NCBI GenBank assembly: GCA_031844405.1
Contig: JAUZVC010000003.1
Location: 558,001 to 622,000, forward strand
Length of the DNA stretch: 64,000 nucleotides
Direction of reading: 5' to 3'
Origin: Knoellia sp031844405
Lineage (GTDB): Bacteria > Actinomycetota > Actinomycetes > Actinomycetales > Dermatophilaceae
The notes under the pieces were generated by a model. It did not search any database and was not told the DNA's origin. It worked only from the letters and a program-made list of their open reading frames with translations. Of the stretch, positions 33,693 to 43,720 are shown in pieces. The translations under genes and the position numbers were made by a program. Every line of letters begins with the position of its first letter. Position 1 is the stretch's first letter.

Positions 33693-34502
33693 TCAGCTCG
33701 TCCGGAGATGGTCGCGGAAGCGGCAGATCGCGGCGAACTCGACGGGGTCGATCGACGCCCCACCGACGAGCGCGCCGTCGACGTCCTCCTGCGCCATGAT
33801 CGCAGCGACGTTGCCGGACTTCACCGAGCCGCCGTAGAGGATGCGGACCCGGTCGGCGAGGTCGCCCGAGTAGAGCTCGGCCAGCACGGTGCGGATCGCG
33901 CTGCACACCTCCTGCGCGTCCTCCGGCGTCGCGACCTCACCGGTCCCGATGGCCCACACGGGCTCGTAGGCGATGACGATGCTCGACGCCTTGTCGGCGG
34001 GCAGGCCCTCGAGGCCGGCGCGGACCTGGGCGAGGACGTGCTCGACGTGGGTGCCCGCCTGCCGGATCTCGAGACCCTCACCGACGCAGAAGATCGGCGT
34101 GAGCCCGTGCTCGTAGGCCGCCGCCACCTTGGCTCGCACGACCTCGTCGGTCTCGCCGTGGTACTCGCGGCGCTCGCTGTGGCCCACGACGACGTAGGTG
34201 CAGCCGAGCTTGGCGAGGAAGGCGCCGCTGATCTCACCCGTGTAGGCCCCGCTCGCGTGCTGCGAGAGGTCCTGCCCGCCGTAGCGGATGGCGAGGCGGT
34301 CGCCGTCGACGAGCGTCTGGACGCTGCGCAGGTCCGTGAACGGCGGGAGGACCGCCACCTCGACCGCGCCGTGGTCGTGCTTCGCGTCGCGCAGCGTCCA
34401 GTCGAGCTTCTGCACGAGGTGCGTCGCCTGGAGGTGGTCGAGGTTCATCTTCCAGTTGCCCGCCATGAGCGGGACGCGCTGGGAGGTGGTGGCAGGAGCC
34501 AT
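33693..34502 (-). CDS. tpiA: Triosephosphate isomerase
   Basis: 269 residues. AGNWKMNL (~14-21) with the substrate Lys, electrophile His and C-terminal-side VVVGHSERREYHGE (~100-113), catalytic Glu in VIAYEPVWAIGTG (~171-183) and phosphate loop YGGSVKSGN are intact. 11 bases downstream of pgk. Confidence 0.97.
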   Translation of the reverse strand: MAPATTSQRVPLMAGNWKMNLDHLQATHLVQKLDWTLRDAKHDHGAVEVAVLPPFTDLRSVQTLVDGDRLAIRYGGQDLSQHASGAYTGEISGAFLAKLGCTYVVVGHSERREYHGETDEVVRAKVAAAYEHGLTPIFCVGEGLEIRQAGTHVEHVLAQVRAGLEGLPADKASSIVIAYEPVWAIGTGEVATPEDAQEVCSAIRTVLAELYSGDLADRVRILYGGSVKSGNVAAIMAQEDVDGALVGGASIDPVEFAAICRFRDHLRTS

Positions 34503-34513
34503 GGGACGGGGAC

Positions 34514-35716
34514 CTAGCTTTCGTCGAGGACGGTGAGGCCGGGGAGGTCCTTGCCCTCGAGGTACTCGAGGCTGGCACCCCCGCCGGTGGAGATGTGGCC
34601 GAACTGGTCGTCGGAGAACCCGAGCTGGCGCACCGCCGCGGCGGAGTCACCGCCGCCGACGACGGTGAGGGCGCCGTCGGCGGTGATGTCGGCAAGGGCC
34701 TGGGCGAGCGCCTTCGTGCCGGCGGCGTAGGGCTCCATCTCGAACGCGCCCATCGGGCCGTTCCAGAAGACGGTGCGGCAGTCGGCGAGCCTGTCGGCGA
34801 AGAGCCGCGAGGACTCGGGGCCGATGTCGAGGCCCATGCGGTCGGCCGGGATGGCGTCGACGGGGACGACCTCGTGCTCGGCGTCCGCCGAGAACTCGGT
34901 GGCGGCGACGACGTCGACGGGCAGGACGATCTCGACCCCGCGCTCACGCGCCTGCTCGAGGTAGCCCTTGACGGTGTCGACCTGGTCGGCCTCGAGGAGG
35001 CTCTTGCCCACCTCGTGCCCCTGGGCCTTGAGGAAGGTGAAGACCATGCCGCCCCCGACGAGCAGCCGGTCCGCTGTCCGGATGAGGTTGTCGATGACCG
35101 CGAGCTTGTCGGACACCTTCGCGCCACCCAGCACGACGGCATACGGGCGTTCGGGGTCGGTCGTGAGGCGACGCAGGACGCCGACCTCGGTCTCGACCAG
35201 TCCGCCCACGGCCGACGGCAGGAGGCGGGCGACGTCGAAGACCGACGCCTGCTCGCGGTGGACGACGCCGAACCCGTCGGAGACGAAGGCGTCGGCAAGG
35301 CCGGCGAGCTGCCTCGCGAACTCGGCCCGCTCGTCGGCGGACTTGGCGGTCTCGCCCGCGTTGAAGCGGAGGTTCTCGAGGAGCACGACGTCGCCGTCGC
35401 CGGCGGCCTCGACCGCCGCACGAGCGCTCTCGCCGACCGTGTCGGTCGCGAAGGTCACGTCCCGCCCGAGCAGCTCGCCGAGGCGAGCGGCGACGGGGGC
35501 GAGCGAGTACCTGTCCTCGGGCGCGCCCTTGGGCCGCCCGAGGTGGGCGCACACGATGACGCGTGCGCCCGCCTCGGAGAGGGCCGTGATCGTCGGGACG
35601 GAGGCACGGATGCGCCCGTCGTCGGTGATCGTGGTGCCCTCGAGAGGGACGTTGAGGTCCGACCGGACGAGGACGCGCTTGCCCCGCAGGTCGCCCAGGT
35701 CGGCGATCGACTTCAT
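34514..35716 (-). CDS. pgk: Phosphoglycerate kinase
   Basis: 400 residues. RVLVRSDLNVPLEGT (~14-28) is the family signature; VVLGGAKVSDKLAVI and the ATP-site stretch ALTVVGGGDSAAAVRQLG, FGHISTGGGASLEYLEGK at the end are intact. 21 bases after gap, same operon. Confidence 0.97.
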   Translation of the reverse strand: MKSIADLGDLRGKRVLVRSDLNVPLEGTTITDDGRIRASVPTITALSEAGARVIVCAHLGRPKGAPEDRYSLAPVAARLGELLGRDVTFATDTVGESARAAVEAAGDGDVVLLENLRFNAGETAKSADERAEFARQLAGLADAFVSDGFGVVHREQASVFDVARLLPSAVGGLVETEVGVLRRLTTDPERPYAVVLGGAKVSDKLAVIDNLIRTADRLLVGGGMVFTFLKAQGHEVGKSLLEADQVDTVKGYLEQARERGVEIVLPVDVVAATEFSADAEHEVVPVDAIPADRMGLDIGPESSRLFADRLADCRTVFWNGPMGAFEMEPYAAGTKALAQALADITADGALTVVGGGDSAAAVRQLGFSDDQFGHISTGGGASLEYLEGKDLPGLTVLDES

Positions 35717-35737
35717 GCTGTCAGGCTCCGGTGTCGC

Positions 35738-36742
<1,005 letters not shown>

Positions 36743-36809
36743 GAGCGTTCTGCCTTCCGAAGAGATTGGGGGCGCACATGGAGGAGCCACGGCACCGGTG
36801 GTGTTCCCA

Positions 36810-36815
36810 ACCCTA
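36810..36815 (-). promoter_or_regulatory. -10 element of the gap operon
   Basis: TAGGGT on the - strand about 68 bases before the gap GTG. No certain -35. Confidence 0.45.
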
Positions 36816-36845
36816 GTGGTGTGACCCGGGTCACCTTCGCGGAGG

Positions 36846-36891
36846 TCCGCAGAGCGGAACGCCGCGTATGCCGTCCGCCCGCAGAGCGTGG
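36846..36891. repeat. AGA-loop hairpins between whiA and gap
   Basis: TCCGC-AGA-GCGGA (36846-36858) is a perfect 5-bp stem. A second, weaker copy CCGCAGAGCG lies at 36880-36888. One copy of the iterated word GTATGCCGT (36866-36874) stands between them. The group follows the whiA stop and may act as its terminator. Confidence 0.5.
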
Positions 36892-36912
36892 AACGCTGCC
36901 CCCCGTCGGGGC

Positions 36913-37893
36913 TCAGGTGTCGAGCATGTCCGGGGTGAGGTTGGCGTCGGTGCCCGGGATGCCGAGGTCCTCGGCCCGCTTGTCGGCCATGGCGAGCAGC
37001 CGCCGGATCCGACCCGCGACCGCGTCCTTGGTCATCGCGGGCTGAGCGAGCTGGCCGAGCTCCTCGAGAGAGGCCTGCTTGTGCTGGAGGCGCAGCTGGC
37101 CCGCCTCGCGCAGGTGGTCGGGGATCTCGTCGCCGAGGATCTCGAGCGCCCGGCCGACGCGCGACCCGGCGGCGACCGCGGCGCGGGCGGACCGGCGCAG
37201 GTTGGCGTCGTCGAAGTTGGCGAGCCGGTTGGCCGTGGCCCGGACCTCGCGGCGCATCCGGCGCTCCTCCCAGGCGAGCACGGCGTCGTGGGCGCCGAGC
37301 CGGGTGAGCATGGCGCCGATGGCGTCGCCGTCACGGATGACGACCCGGTCGATGCCGCGCACCTCGCGTGCCTTGGCCGAGATCCCGAGGCGCCGGGCGG
37401 CGCCGACCAGGGCGAGGGCGGCCTCCGGGCCGGGGCAGGTGAGCTCGAGGGCCGACGAGCGACCCGGCTCGGTGAGCGAGCCGTGGGCGAGGAACGCGCC
37501 GCGCCAGGCGGCCTCGGCGTCGCACACGGACCCCGAGACCACCTTGGGCGGGAGCCCGCGCACGGGCCGGCCGCGACCGTCGATGAGCCCTGTCTGCCGC
37601 GCGAGCGCCTCGCCGTCCTGCACGACCCGCACGACGTAGCGGCTGCCCTTGCGCAGTCCGCCGGCCGCGAGGACGAGGACCTCGGGCGTCTGTCCGTAGA
37701 GCTCGTGGATCTCGCGCCGCAGCCGGCGAGCCGCGTTCGCGGTGTCGAGCTCCGCCTCGACGACGATCCGTCCCCCGATGATGTGCAGGCCTCCGGCGAA
37801 CCTCAGCGTGGCGGCGACCTCGGCCTTGCGGCAGCACGGCTTGGTCACCTCGTGGCGGCTGAGCTCGTCCTTCACCTTCGCCGTCATAGCCAT
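36913..37893 (-). CDS. whiA: WhiA, sporulation/cell-division regulator
   Basis: 326 residues. An N-terminal LAGLIDADG-homing-endonuclease-like fold and C-terminal helix-turn-helix; in Streptomyces WhiA works with WhiB on division genes, and it is kept in non-sporulating actinobacteria. The protein is close to Streptomyces WhiA through CCRKAEVAATLRFAGGLH, GSLTEPGRSSALELTCPGPE, EERRMRREVRATANRLANFDD and the end AVAGRIRRLLAMADKRA. The start MAMTAKVKDE is the family N-terminus; the Arg/Pro-rich extension upstream is not used. 20 bases after yvcK. Confidence 0.96.
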   Translation of the reverse strand: MAMTAKVKDELSRHEVTKPCCRKAEVAATLRFAGGLHIIGGRIVVEAELDTANAARRLRREIHELYGQTPEVLVLAAGGLRKGSRYVVRVVQDGEALARQTGLIDGRGRPVRGLPPKVVSGSVCDAEAAWRGAFLAHGSLTEPGRSSALELTCPGPEAALALVGAARRLGISAKAREVRGIDRVVIRDGDAIGAMLTRLGAHDAVLAWEERRMRREVRATANRLANFDDANLRRSARAAVAAGSRVGRALEILGDEIPDHLREAGQLRLQHKQASLEELGQLAQPAMTKDAVAGRIRRLLAMADKRAEDLGIPGTDANLTPDMLDT

Positions 37894-37913
37894 GGCGTTC
37901 ATCCTGCCACGCG

Positions 37914-38870
37914 TCATCGGGGGCGGCTTCCCGAGCCAAGGACGTCCTGCAGGGCGGCCGCCAGTCGCAGCCTGTCGTGCTGGGTGGGCGACTCGGACAT
38001 GCCCACGCGGTGGACGTGCAGCTCGGCGCCGAGGTCGCGACACGCCTCAGCGAGAGCGGATTCGTCGTCGACCACCGACGGGTCGGCGAGGACGGCGTCG
38101 AGCCGGATGTCGGGCGCGTAGGCGGCGAACGACTGGAGGTGGTGGATCGCGCTGAAGCCCGCCGTCTCGGTCGTCACCATCTCGAGGTTGAGGACGAGCA
38201 GCCTCTTGGCCCGGGTCACGGCGAGGGCCTCGGCGAGGTCCGGCACGAGGAGGTGGGGCATGACCGAGGTGAACCACGAACCCGGCCCGAGGATGACCCA
38301 GTCGGCCGAGCGGATCGCCGCCACCGACTCGGGGTAGGCCGGCGGGTCCGGCGGCAGCAGCCGCACGGCGCGGACCTCGCCGCGGGTCTTGGCCACCTGG
38401 GCCTGGCCGCGCACGACCGACATCTCGTCCGGCGACTCCCTGCGGGCGCCGAGGACGTCGGCCTCGATGTCGAGGGGCACCGCGGCCATGGGCAGCACCC
38501 GGCCCCGTGCGTTGAGGAGGCGGCCGACGAGCTCGAGCCCGGCGACGGGGTCGTCGTGCAGCTCCCAGAGGGCGACGATGAGGAGGTTGCCCAGGGCGTG
38601 GCCGCCGAGCGGTCCCGTCCCCTCGAACCGGTGCTGGAGCACGTCGCGCCACGTGTGGCCCCACTCGGTCTCCTCGCAGAGGGCCGAGAGCGCCATGCGC
38701 AGGTCGCCCGGGGGCAGGACACCGAACTCGCCGCGCAGCCGGCCCGAGGAGCCCCCGTTGTCAGCGACCGTGACGATCGCGGTGATCTCGTCGGTGACGA
38801 AGCGCAGGGCGGCCAGCGACGCCGCGAGCCCGTGTCCGCCCCCGAGCGCGGCGACGACGGGCCCGCTCAC
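37914..38870 (-). CDS. yvcK: YvcK/GlmR-family UDP-sugar-binding protein
   Basis: 318 residues. GGGHGLAASLAALRF (~10-24) and VTVADNGGSSGRLRGEFGVLPPGDLRMAL (~33-61) are diagnostic of the family, whose members bind UDP-GlcNAc and steer carbon between peptidoglycan and central metabolism. Similar to CofD in fold but not a lactyltransferase. The GTG overlaps the rapZ stop (GTGA). Confidence 0.93.
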   Translation of the reverse strand: MSGPVVAALGGGHGLAASLAALRFVTDEITAIVTVADNGGSSGRLRGEFGVLPPGDLRMALSALCEETEWGHTWRDVLQHRFEGTGPLGGHALGNLLIVALWELHDDPVAGLELVGRLLNARGRVLPMAAVPLDIEADVLGARRESPDEMSVVRGQAQVAKTRGEVRAVRLLPPDPPAYPESVAAIRSADWVILGPGSWFTSVMPHLLVPDLAEALAVTRAKRLLVLNLEMVTTETAGFSAIHHLQSFAAYAPDIRLDAVLADPSVVDDESALAEACRDLGAELHVHRVGMSESPTQHDRLRLAAALQDVLGSGSRPR

Positions 38871-39757
38871 TCGCGCCCCAGGTCTCGGTGGACGAGGAAG
38901 GTGTCGATGCGGTCGGTGCGCAACCGCTCGGCGAGGGCCTCGGTCATCGCGACCGAGCGGTGCTTGCCGCCGGTGCAGCCGATGGCCAGGGTGGCGTAGC
39001 GACGGCCCTCGGAGAGGTAGCCGCGCGTCACCGGCTCCATGAGGGCGACGACCCGGTCGAGGAACTCCTCGGCGCCCGCCTGCCCCAGGACGTGGTCCGA
39101 CACCTCGGGGTCGCGCCCGTCGAGGTTGCGGAGCTCGGGCACCCAGAACGGGTTGGGCAGGAAGCGCATGTCGAAGACGAAGTCGGCGTCGAGCGGCACG
39201 CCGTACTTGAAGCCGAACGAGAGCAGCGCGAGGCGCAGGGCCGGGCCGCGCCGCTGCCCGAACAACGGCGACACCTTGCGCGCGAGCTGGTGCACGTTGA
39301 GGCCGGAGGTGTCGATGACGATCTGCGCGCGCGAGCGCAGGTCGCGCAGGACCTCGCGCTCGTGCTGGATGCCGTCGAGCAGCCGTCCCTCACCCTGGAG
39401 CGGGTGCGGGCGGCGGACCGACTCGAACCTGCGCACGAGGGCCTCGTCGGTCGCGTCGAGGAAGACGAGCTGGGGCGTCCAGCCCATGTCGCGCAGCTGC
39501 TGCACGGCGGTGTCGAACTCGGTGAAGAACTGCTTGCTCCGCACGTCGACGACGGCGGCGATCTTGATCTCGTGACCCGACGCCCGCGTCGTGTTGCCGA
39601 GCTCGGCCATCGAGACGAGCAGCTGTGGCGGAAGGTTGTCGACGACGTACCAGCCCTGGTCCTCCATGACGTTCGCCGTCGTCGAGCGGCCCGCACCGCT
39701 CATCCCCGTGACGATGACGAAGTCCGCTCCGGAGGCCTGTGCGGCACCCTCAGTCAT
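38867..39757 (-). CDS. rapZ: RapZ-family nucleotide-binding protein
   Basis: 296 residues. The P-loop is VTGMSGAGRSTTANVMED (~16-33): the usual Lys of the Walker A is replaced by Arg (GAGRST), which is common in actinobacterial RapZ. Downstream are WYVVDNLPPQLL, FLDATDEALVRRFESVRRPHPL and the C-terminal IGCTGGKHRSV. In E. coli RapZ controls GlmS through small RNAs; in Gram-positives the role is less clear. Its ATG lies inside the uvrC 3' end (8-base overlap). Confidence 0.93.
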   Translation of the reverse strand: MTEGAAQASGADFVIVTGMSGAGRSTTANVMEDQGWYVVDNLPPQLLVSMAELGNTTRASGHEIKIAAVVDVRSKQFFTEFDTAVQQLRDMGWTPQLVFLDATDEALVRRFESVRRPHPLQGEGRLLDGIQHEREVLRDLRSRAQIVIDTSGLNVHQLARKVSPLFGQRRGPALRLALLSFGFKYGVPLDADFVFDMRFLPNPFWVPELRNLDGRDPEVSDHVLGQAGAEEFLDRVVALMEPVTRGYLSEGRRYATLAIGCTGGKHRSVAMTEALAERLRTDRIDTFLVHRDLGRE

Positions 39758-41720
39758 TGCTCTCCCTGTGCTCGTCGACGATCTCGCCGGTCATGAGGTT
39801 CACGGTCGGTTCCGCGGGTGCCCCAGTCAACTCGCGTTGGATGACCTCCGCCAGCGAACGGCCGATTCCCGGCACCTCGAGGAGCTCCTCGGCGCTCGCA
39901 GCGCGGATGCGCTTCACCGAACCGAACTGCTTGAGCAGCGCCTTGCGCTTGACGTCGCCGAGACCCGGTATGCCGTCGAGGGCGGAGTTCGTCATCGCCT
40001 TGCTGCGGCGCTGGCGGTGGAAGGTGATGGCGAAGCGGTGCGCCTCGTCGCGCAACCGCTGCAGGAGGTAGAGGCCCTCGCTCGTGCGCGGCAGGACGAC
40101 CGGGAAGTCCTGGCCGGGCACCCAGACCTCCTCGAGCCGCTTGGCGAGCCCGACGACCGAGACGTCGACGATGCCGAGGTCCTCGATGGCCCGTGCCGCC
40201 GCGTTGACCTGGGGCAGGCCACCGTCGACGACGACGAGCTGGGGCGGGTAGGCGAACCGCGTCGGTCGGCCCGTCTCCTCGTCGCGCCCCTGCGGCTCGT
40301 CGCGGTCCTTGAGGTAGCGCCGGAAACGCCGGGTGAGCACCTCGTGCATGGCGGCCGTGTCGTCGACCGTCACGGGCGTCCCGTCCTCACCGTCGCCCTG
40401 GCCGCGGACGATGAACCGGCGGTACTCCCCCTTGCGTGGGAGCCCGTCCTCGAAGACGACCATGGACCCGACGACCTGCGTCCCCTGGACGTGGCTGATG
40501 TCGAAGCACTCGATGCGCAGCGGCGACTCGTCGAGCTCGAGCAGCTCCTGGAGCTGCTGGAGCGCCTGGGACCGGGCGGTGAGGTCGCCGGCGCGGGCCA
40601 CCTTGTGCCGGGCCAGGCTCTGCGTCGCGTTGCGCTCGACGGTCTCCATGAGCGTCCGCTTGTCGCCCCGCTGCGGCACGCGCAGGTCGACCCGGCTGCC
40701 CCGCAGCCCGGACAGCCACTCGGACAGCGAGCGGTCGTCCTCGGGCAGCACGGGCACGAGGACCTCGCGCGGCACCGACTCGCCCTCCTCGCCGCCGTAG
40801 AGCTGCTGGAGGAGGTGCCCGACGACCTCGGGGACGGTCTCGAACTCCTTCTCGGCGACCCAGCCGCGCTGGCCCCGGATGCGGCCGCCCCGGACGTGGA
40901 AGACCTGCACCGCGACCTCGAGCTCGTCGTCGGCGAGGGCGAAGACGTCGGCATCCGTCCCGTCACCGAAGACGACAGCGGACTTCTCGAGCACCCGCTG
41001 GAGAGCACCGATGTCGTCGCGCAGCCGGGCCGCCTGCTCGAACTCGAGCTCGTCGGACGCGGCCTTCATCTGGCGCTCGAGCCGCTTGACGAACTTCGTG
41101 CTCTCCCCCGCCATGAAGTCGCAGAAGTCCTCGGCGATCTGGCGGTGGTGCTCGGCGTCGACGCGCCCGACGCACGGGGCCGAGCACTTGTCGATGTAGC
41201 CGAGGAGGCAGGGACGGCCCACCTGGCTCGCGCGCTTGAAGACTCCGGCCGAGCACGTGCGCATCGGGAAGACGCGGAGCGCCTGGTCGAGGGTCTCGCG
41301 GATCGCCCACGCGTGGGCGTAGGGGCCGAAGTATCGCGTGCCCTTGCGCTTGGCGCCGCGCATCACCTGCGCCCTCGGGAACTCCTCACCCATCGTCACC
41401 GCGAGGTAGGGGTAGGACTTGTCGTCGCGGTACTTGACGTTGAACCGCGGGTCGAACTCCTTGATCCACGAGTACTCGAGCTGGAGCGCCTCGACCTCGG
41501 TCGTCACGACGGTCCACTCGACGCTCGCGCCGGCGAGCACCATCGACGCCGTCCGCGGGTGGAGCTGCCCCATGTCCTGGAAGTAGGAGGAGAGCCGGGA
41601 CCGCAGCGACTTGGCCTTGCCGACGTAGATGACGCGGCCGTCCTTGTCGCGGAAGCGGTAGACCCCCGGGTCGGTCGGGATCTCCCCCGGCCGGGGACGG
41701 TAGGTCGACGGATGGGCCAC
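39750..41720 (-). CDS. uvrC: UvrC, excinuclease ABC subunit C
   Basis: 656 residues. Order: GIY-YIG nuclease (~12-95; DPGVYRFRDKDGRVIYVGKAKSLRSRLSSYF), Cys region around CSAPCVGRV, UvrB-binding helix (FVKRLERQMKAASDELEFEQAARLRDDI), RNase H-like C-nuclease (IECFDISHVQGTQVVGSMVVFEDG), and tandem HhH (LDGIPGLGDVKRKALLKQFG). It cuts on both sides of UvrB-marked lesions. GTG start with a TAGGGT six bases upstream, so probably leaderless. First gene of uvrC-rapZ-yvcK-whiA. Confidence 0.96.
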   Translation of the reverse strand: MAHPSTYRPRPGEIPTDPGVYRFRDKDGRVIYVGKAKSLRSRLSSYFQDMGQLHPRTASMVLAGASVEWTVVTTEVEALQLEYSWIKEFDPRFNVKYRDDKSYPYLAVTMGEEFPRAQVMRGAKRKGTRYFGPYAHAWAIRETLDQALRVFPMRTCSAGVFKRASQVGRPCLLGYIDKCSAPCVGRVDAEHHRQIAEDFCDFMAGESTKFVKRLERQMKAASDELEFEQAARLRDDIGALQRVLEKSAVVFGDGTDADVFALADDELEVAVQVFHVRGGRIRGQRGWVAEKEFETVPEVVGHLLQQLYGGEEGESVPREVLVPVLPEDDRSLSEWLSGLRGSRVDLRVPQRGDKRTLMETVERNATQSLARHKVARAGDLTARSQALQQLQELLELDESPLRIECFDISHVQGTQVVGSMVVFEDGLPRKGEYRRFIVRGQGDGEDGTPVTVDDTAAMHEVLTRRFRRYLKDRDEPQGRDEETGRPTRFAYPPQLVVVDGGLPQVNAAARAIEDLGIVDVSVVGLAKRLEEVWVPGQDFPVVLPRTSEGLYLLQRLRDEAHRFAITFHRQRRSKAMTNSALDGIPGLGDVKRKALLKQFGSVKRIRAASAEELLEVPGIGRSLAEVIQRELTGAPAEPTVNLMTGEIVDEHRESND

Positions 41721-41732
41721 GCCCCAACCCTA
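41721..41732 (-). promoter_or_regulatory. Leaderless promoter of uvrC
   Basis: TAGGGT on the - strand, six bases, then GTG; no Shine-Dalgarno. Confidence 0.55.
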
Positions 41733-41755
41733 GGACGCCCCGCTGACGGGAGCGC

Positions 41756-41783
41756 ACGGCATACGGGCGAGGGCGTATGCCGT
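41756..41783 (-). terminator. Hairpin of two inverted GGCATAC words after the Rieske gene
   Basis: ACGGCATACG (41756-41765) and CGTATGCCGT (41774-41783) form a perfect 10-bp stem with an 8-base loop, 4 bases after the Rieske stop codon and before the uvrC promoter. It is made entirely from two copies of the iterated word. Confidence 0.7.
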
Positions 41784-41787
41784 CCGC

Positions 41788-42270
41788 TCAGGTGACGCTG
41801 ATGCCGTCGGCTCCCACGGTGACCTTCTTCTCGGGCAGGGGCTTGGTCGCAGGGCCGCCCTTGACCTCGCCGGTGGCGATGTCGAACGTGCTGCCGTGGC
41901 AGGCGCAGTTGATGGTGCCGCCCTCGACACCGCTCACGGTGCAGCCCTGGTGGGTGCACACGGCGGAGAACGCCTTGTAGTTCCCCTCCGTCGGCTGGGT
42001 GACGACGACCTTGGCGGAGTCGAACACCTTGCCGCCGCCGACGGGGATGTCGGCCTTCTTCGCGAGGTCCTGCACGGCCCCGGCCGCACTCGACGCGGCG
42101 TCGCTCACGGCGTCTCCCGCGGCCTGGTCGGCGTCGCTCCCGCAGGCGGTGAGACCGACGCCGGCGACGGCCACGATGCCGGCGGCCCTCATCGCGTCCC
42201 GACGACCGCAGCAGCCGAGAGCCGACATGGACCGGGGGGCGGTGTCCTGACCTTCCAGATTCGTCTCCAT
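41788..42270 (-). CDS. Tat-exported Rieske [2Fe-2S] lipoprotein
   Basis: 160 residues. N-terminal Tat-like signal (CGRRDAMRAAGIVAVAGVG) ends in a lipobox (LTAC, ~40), followed by an Ala/Asp-rich linker and a Rieske domain with CTH (VCTHQGC) and CACHG as cluster ligands. Here the ligand loops contain the extra Cys of each pair (CTHQGC ... CACH), as in respiratory Rieske proteins with a disulfide. Likely an electron carrier on the outer face of the membrane. The ATG has no Shine-Dalgarno, and a CATACT lies 6 bases upstream as a possible -10. Confidence 0.85.
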   Translation of the reverse strand: METNLEGQDTAPRSMSALGCCGRRDAMRAAGIVAVAGVGLTACGSDADQAAGDAVSDAASSAAGAVQDLAKKADIPVGGGKVFDSAKVVVTQPTEGNYKAFSAVCTHQGCTVSGVEGGTINCACHGSTFDIATGEVKGGPATKPLPEKKVTVGADGISVT

Positions 42271-42314
42271 CGCGCCAGTATGCCGACGGATTCTGTTGTG
42301 CGCCTGTGAAGATC

Positions 42315-42330
42315 GCACACATTTGTGTGC
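42315..42330. promoter_or_regulatory. 16-bp palindrome in the Rieske-livK intergenic region
   Basis: GCACACA-TT-TGTGTGC, perfect 7-bp arms, ~80 bases upstream of the livK -10 and ~45 bases upstream of the Rieske start. A related GTGCG/CGCAC pair overlaps it. Probably an operator for one or both divergent genes; the regulator is not in this window. Confidence 0.55.
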
Positions 42331-42396
42331 TTTCGAGGTTGGTAACGACTCGGCACAATCTCGCCCAAGTGCGGCGGAATCCGTGGGACTCGTGGT

Positions 42397-42402
42397 TATT
42401 GT
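42397..42402 (+). promoter_or_regulatory. -10 element of livK
   Basis: TATTGT ~70 bases before the livK GTG, giving a leader with a strong AGGAGG site. No confident -35. Confidence 0.4.
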
Positions 42403-42472
42403 TCGCCGTGCTCGCACACCCGTCGCGAGCTCCTCGGCCATCGGCCGCGGGAGAAGAATTTCAGGAGGAAAC

Positions 42473-43690
42473 GTGGCTCAGCGTTCCGTCATGACCGTCG
42501 GCGCCTCGATGCTGGTGGCTTCACTCGCCCTCGCAGGGTGTGGCACCCGCGGCGAGGACAGCAACGACACCGGCGGCGACACCGGCGGCAGCGCCAAGGT
42601 CGCCAAGATCGGCGTCATCGCGCCTCTCTCGGGAGACCTGTCGGCACTCGGCAAGGGCATCCAGCACTCGGTCGAGCTGGCCGTCAAGCAGGCCAACGAC
42701 AGCAAGGCGATCCCCGGCTGGACCCTCGAGGTCGAGGCCGTTGACGACGAGGGCAAGGCCGACGTCGGCAAGAACGGCGCGACCAAGCTCGCCTCGGACG
42801 ACGACGTCATCGGTGTCGTCGGCAACCTCAACTCGAGCGTGAGCCAGCAGACTCAGCCGGTCTTCGCCGCCGCCAACATCACCCAGATCTCCCCCGCCAA
42901 CACCGGCCCCGCCCTCACCCGCGGCGCCGACGGCAACTCGCGTCCCTACAAGACGTTCTTCCGCACCTGCACCACCGACATCGCGCAGGGCGGCTTCGCG
43001 GCCAAGTTCCTCATCGACCAGGGGATCAAGACGGTCGCGACGATCCACGACAAGAAGACCTACGGCCAGGGCCTCGTCCAGTACTTCACCGAGGCCTACA
43101 AGAAGGCCGGCGGCACCGTCGTCGCGGCGGAGACGATCAACCCGGACGAGTCCAACTACGCGCCGGTCGTCTCCAAGGTGGCCCCGTCCAAGCCGGGCGC
43201 CGTCTACTACGGCGGTGAGTACCCGCAGGCCGGTCCGCTCTCCAAGCAGATGAAGGCCGGTGGCCTCAACGTCCCGCTCATGGGTGGCGACGGCATCTTC
43301 GACCCGAAGTACATCGAGCTCGCGGGCTCGACCTCCAACGGCGACCTCGCCACCTCCGTCGGTGAGCCGACCGAGAACAGCGAGGCCGGCAAGAAGTTCC
43401 TCGCCGACTACGAGGCCGCGAAGTACGCCGAGCCGGCCGCTGCCTACGGTGGCTACTCCTACGACGCCGCCAACGCCATCATCGAGGCCCTCAAGACCTC
43501 GCTGAAGGACGCCGAGGACGTCAAGAGCGCCCGCCAGGCCACGGTCGACGCGGTCGGCAAGGTCTCCTTCGACGGCGTCACCGGCAAGGTGTCGTTCGAC
43601 GAGTTCGGTGACACCCTCGTCAAGGTCATCACGGGCTACAAGGTCGAGGGCGGCAAGTTCGTCTCCGTCAAGTCCGAGAACGTGAGCTGA
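42473..43690 (+). CDS. livK: Branched-chain amino acid ABC transporter, substrate-binding lipoprotein
   Basis: 405 residues. Signal peptide with lipobox LALAGC (Cys ~24), then a Gly/Asp/Ser-rich spacer and the type I periplasmic-binding fold: KIGVIAPLSGDLSALGKGI, AVDDEGKADVGKNGATKLASDDDVIGVVGNLNSSVSQQ and TIHDKKTYGQGLVQYF. It captures leucine, isoleucine, valine or related compounds outside the cell. AGGAGG-AAAC-GTG is the strongest ribosome binding site in the window, which fits a binding protein needed in excess. A long hairpin follows before livH. Confidence 0.93.
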   Translation: MAQRSVMTVGASMLVASLALAGCGTRGEDSNDTGGDTGGSAKVAKIGVIAPLSGDLSALGKGIQHSVELAVKQANDSKAIPGWTLEVEAVDDEGKADVGKNGATKLASDDDVIGVVGNLNSSVSQQTQPVFAAANITQISPANTGPALTRGADGNSRPYKTFFRTCTTDIAQGGFAAKFLIDQGIKTVATIHDKKTYGQGLVQYFTEAYKKAGGTVVAAETINPDESNYAPVVSKVAPSKPGAVYYGGEYPQAGPLSKQMKAGGLNVPLMGGDGIFDPKYIELAGSTSNGDLATSVGEPTENSEAGKKFLADYEAAKYAEPAAAYGGYSYDAANAIIEALKTSLKDAEDVKSARQATVDAVGKVSFDGVTGKVSFDEFGDTLVKVITGYKVEGGKFVSVKSENVS

Positions 43691-43720
43691 CCGGCACCAG
43701 CCGAAAGCTGACGTAGTTCA

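Noticed and set aside
39591..41795. 734-codon + strand frame opposite uvrC
   Set aside because: uvrC has all domains on the - strand; the antisense product is Asp/Arg/Leu/Val/Gly-rich shadow sequence.
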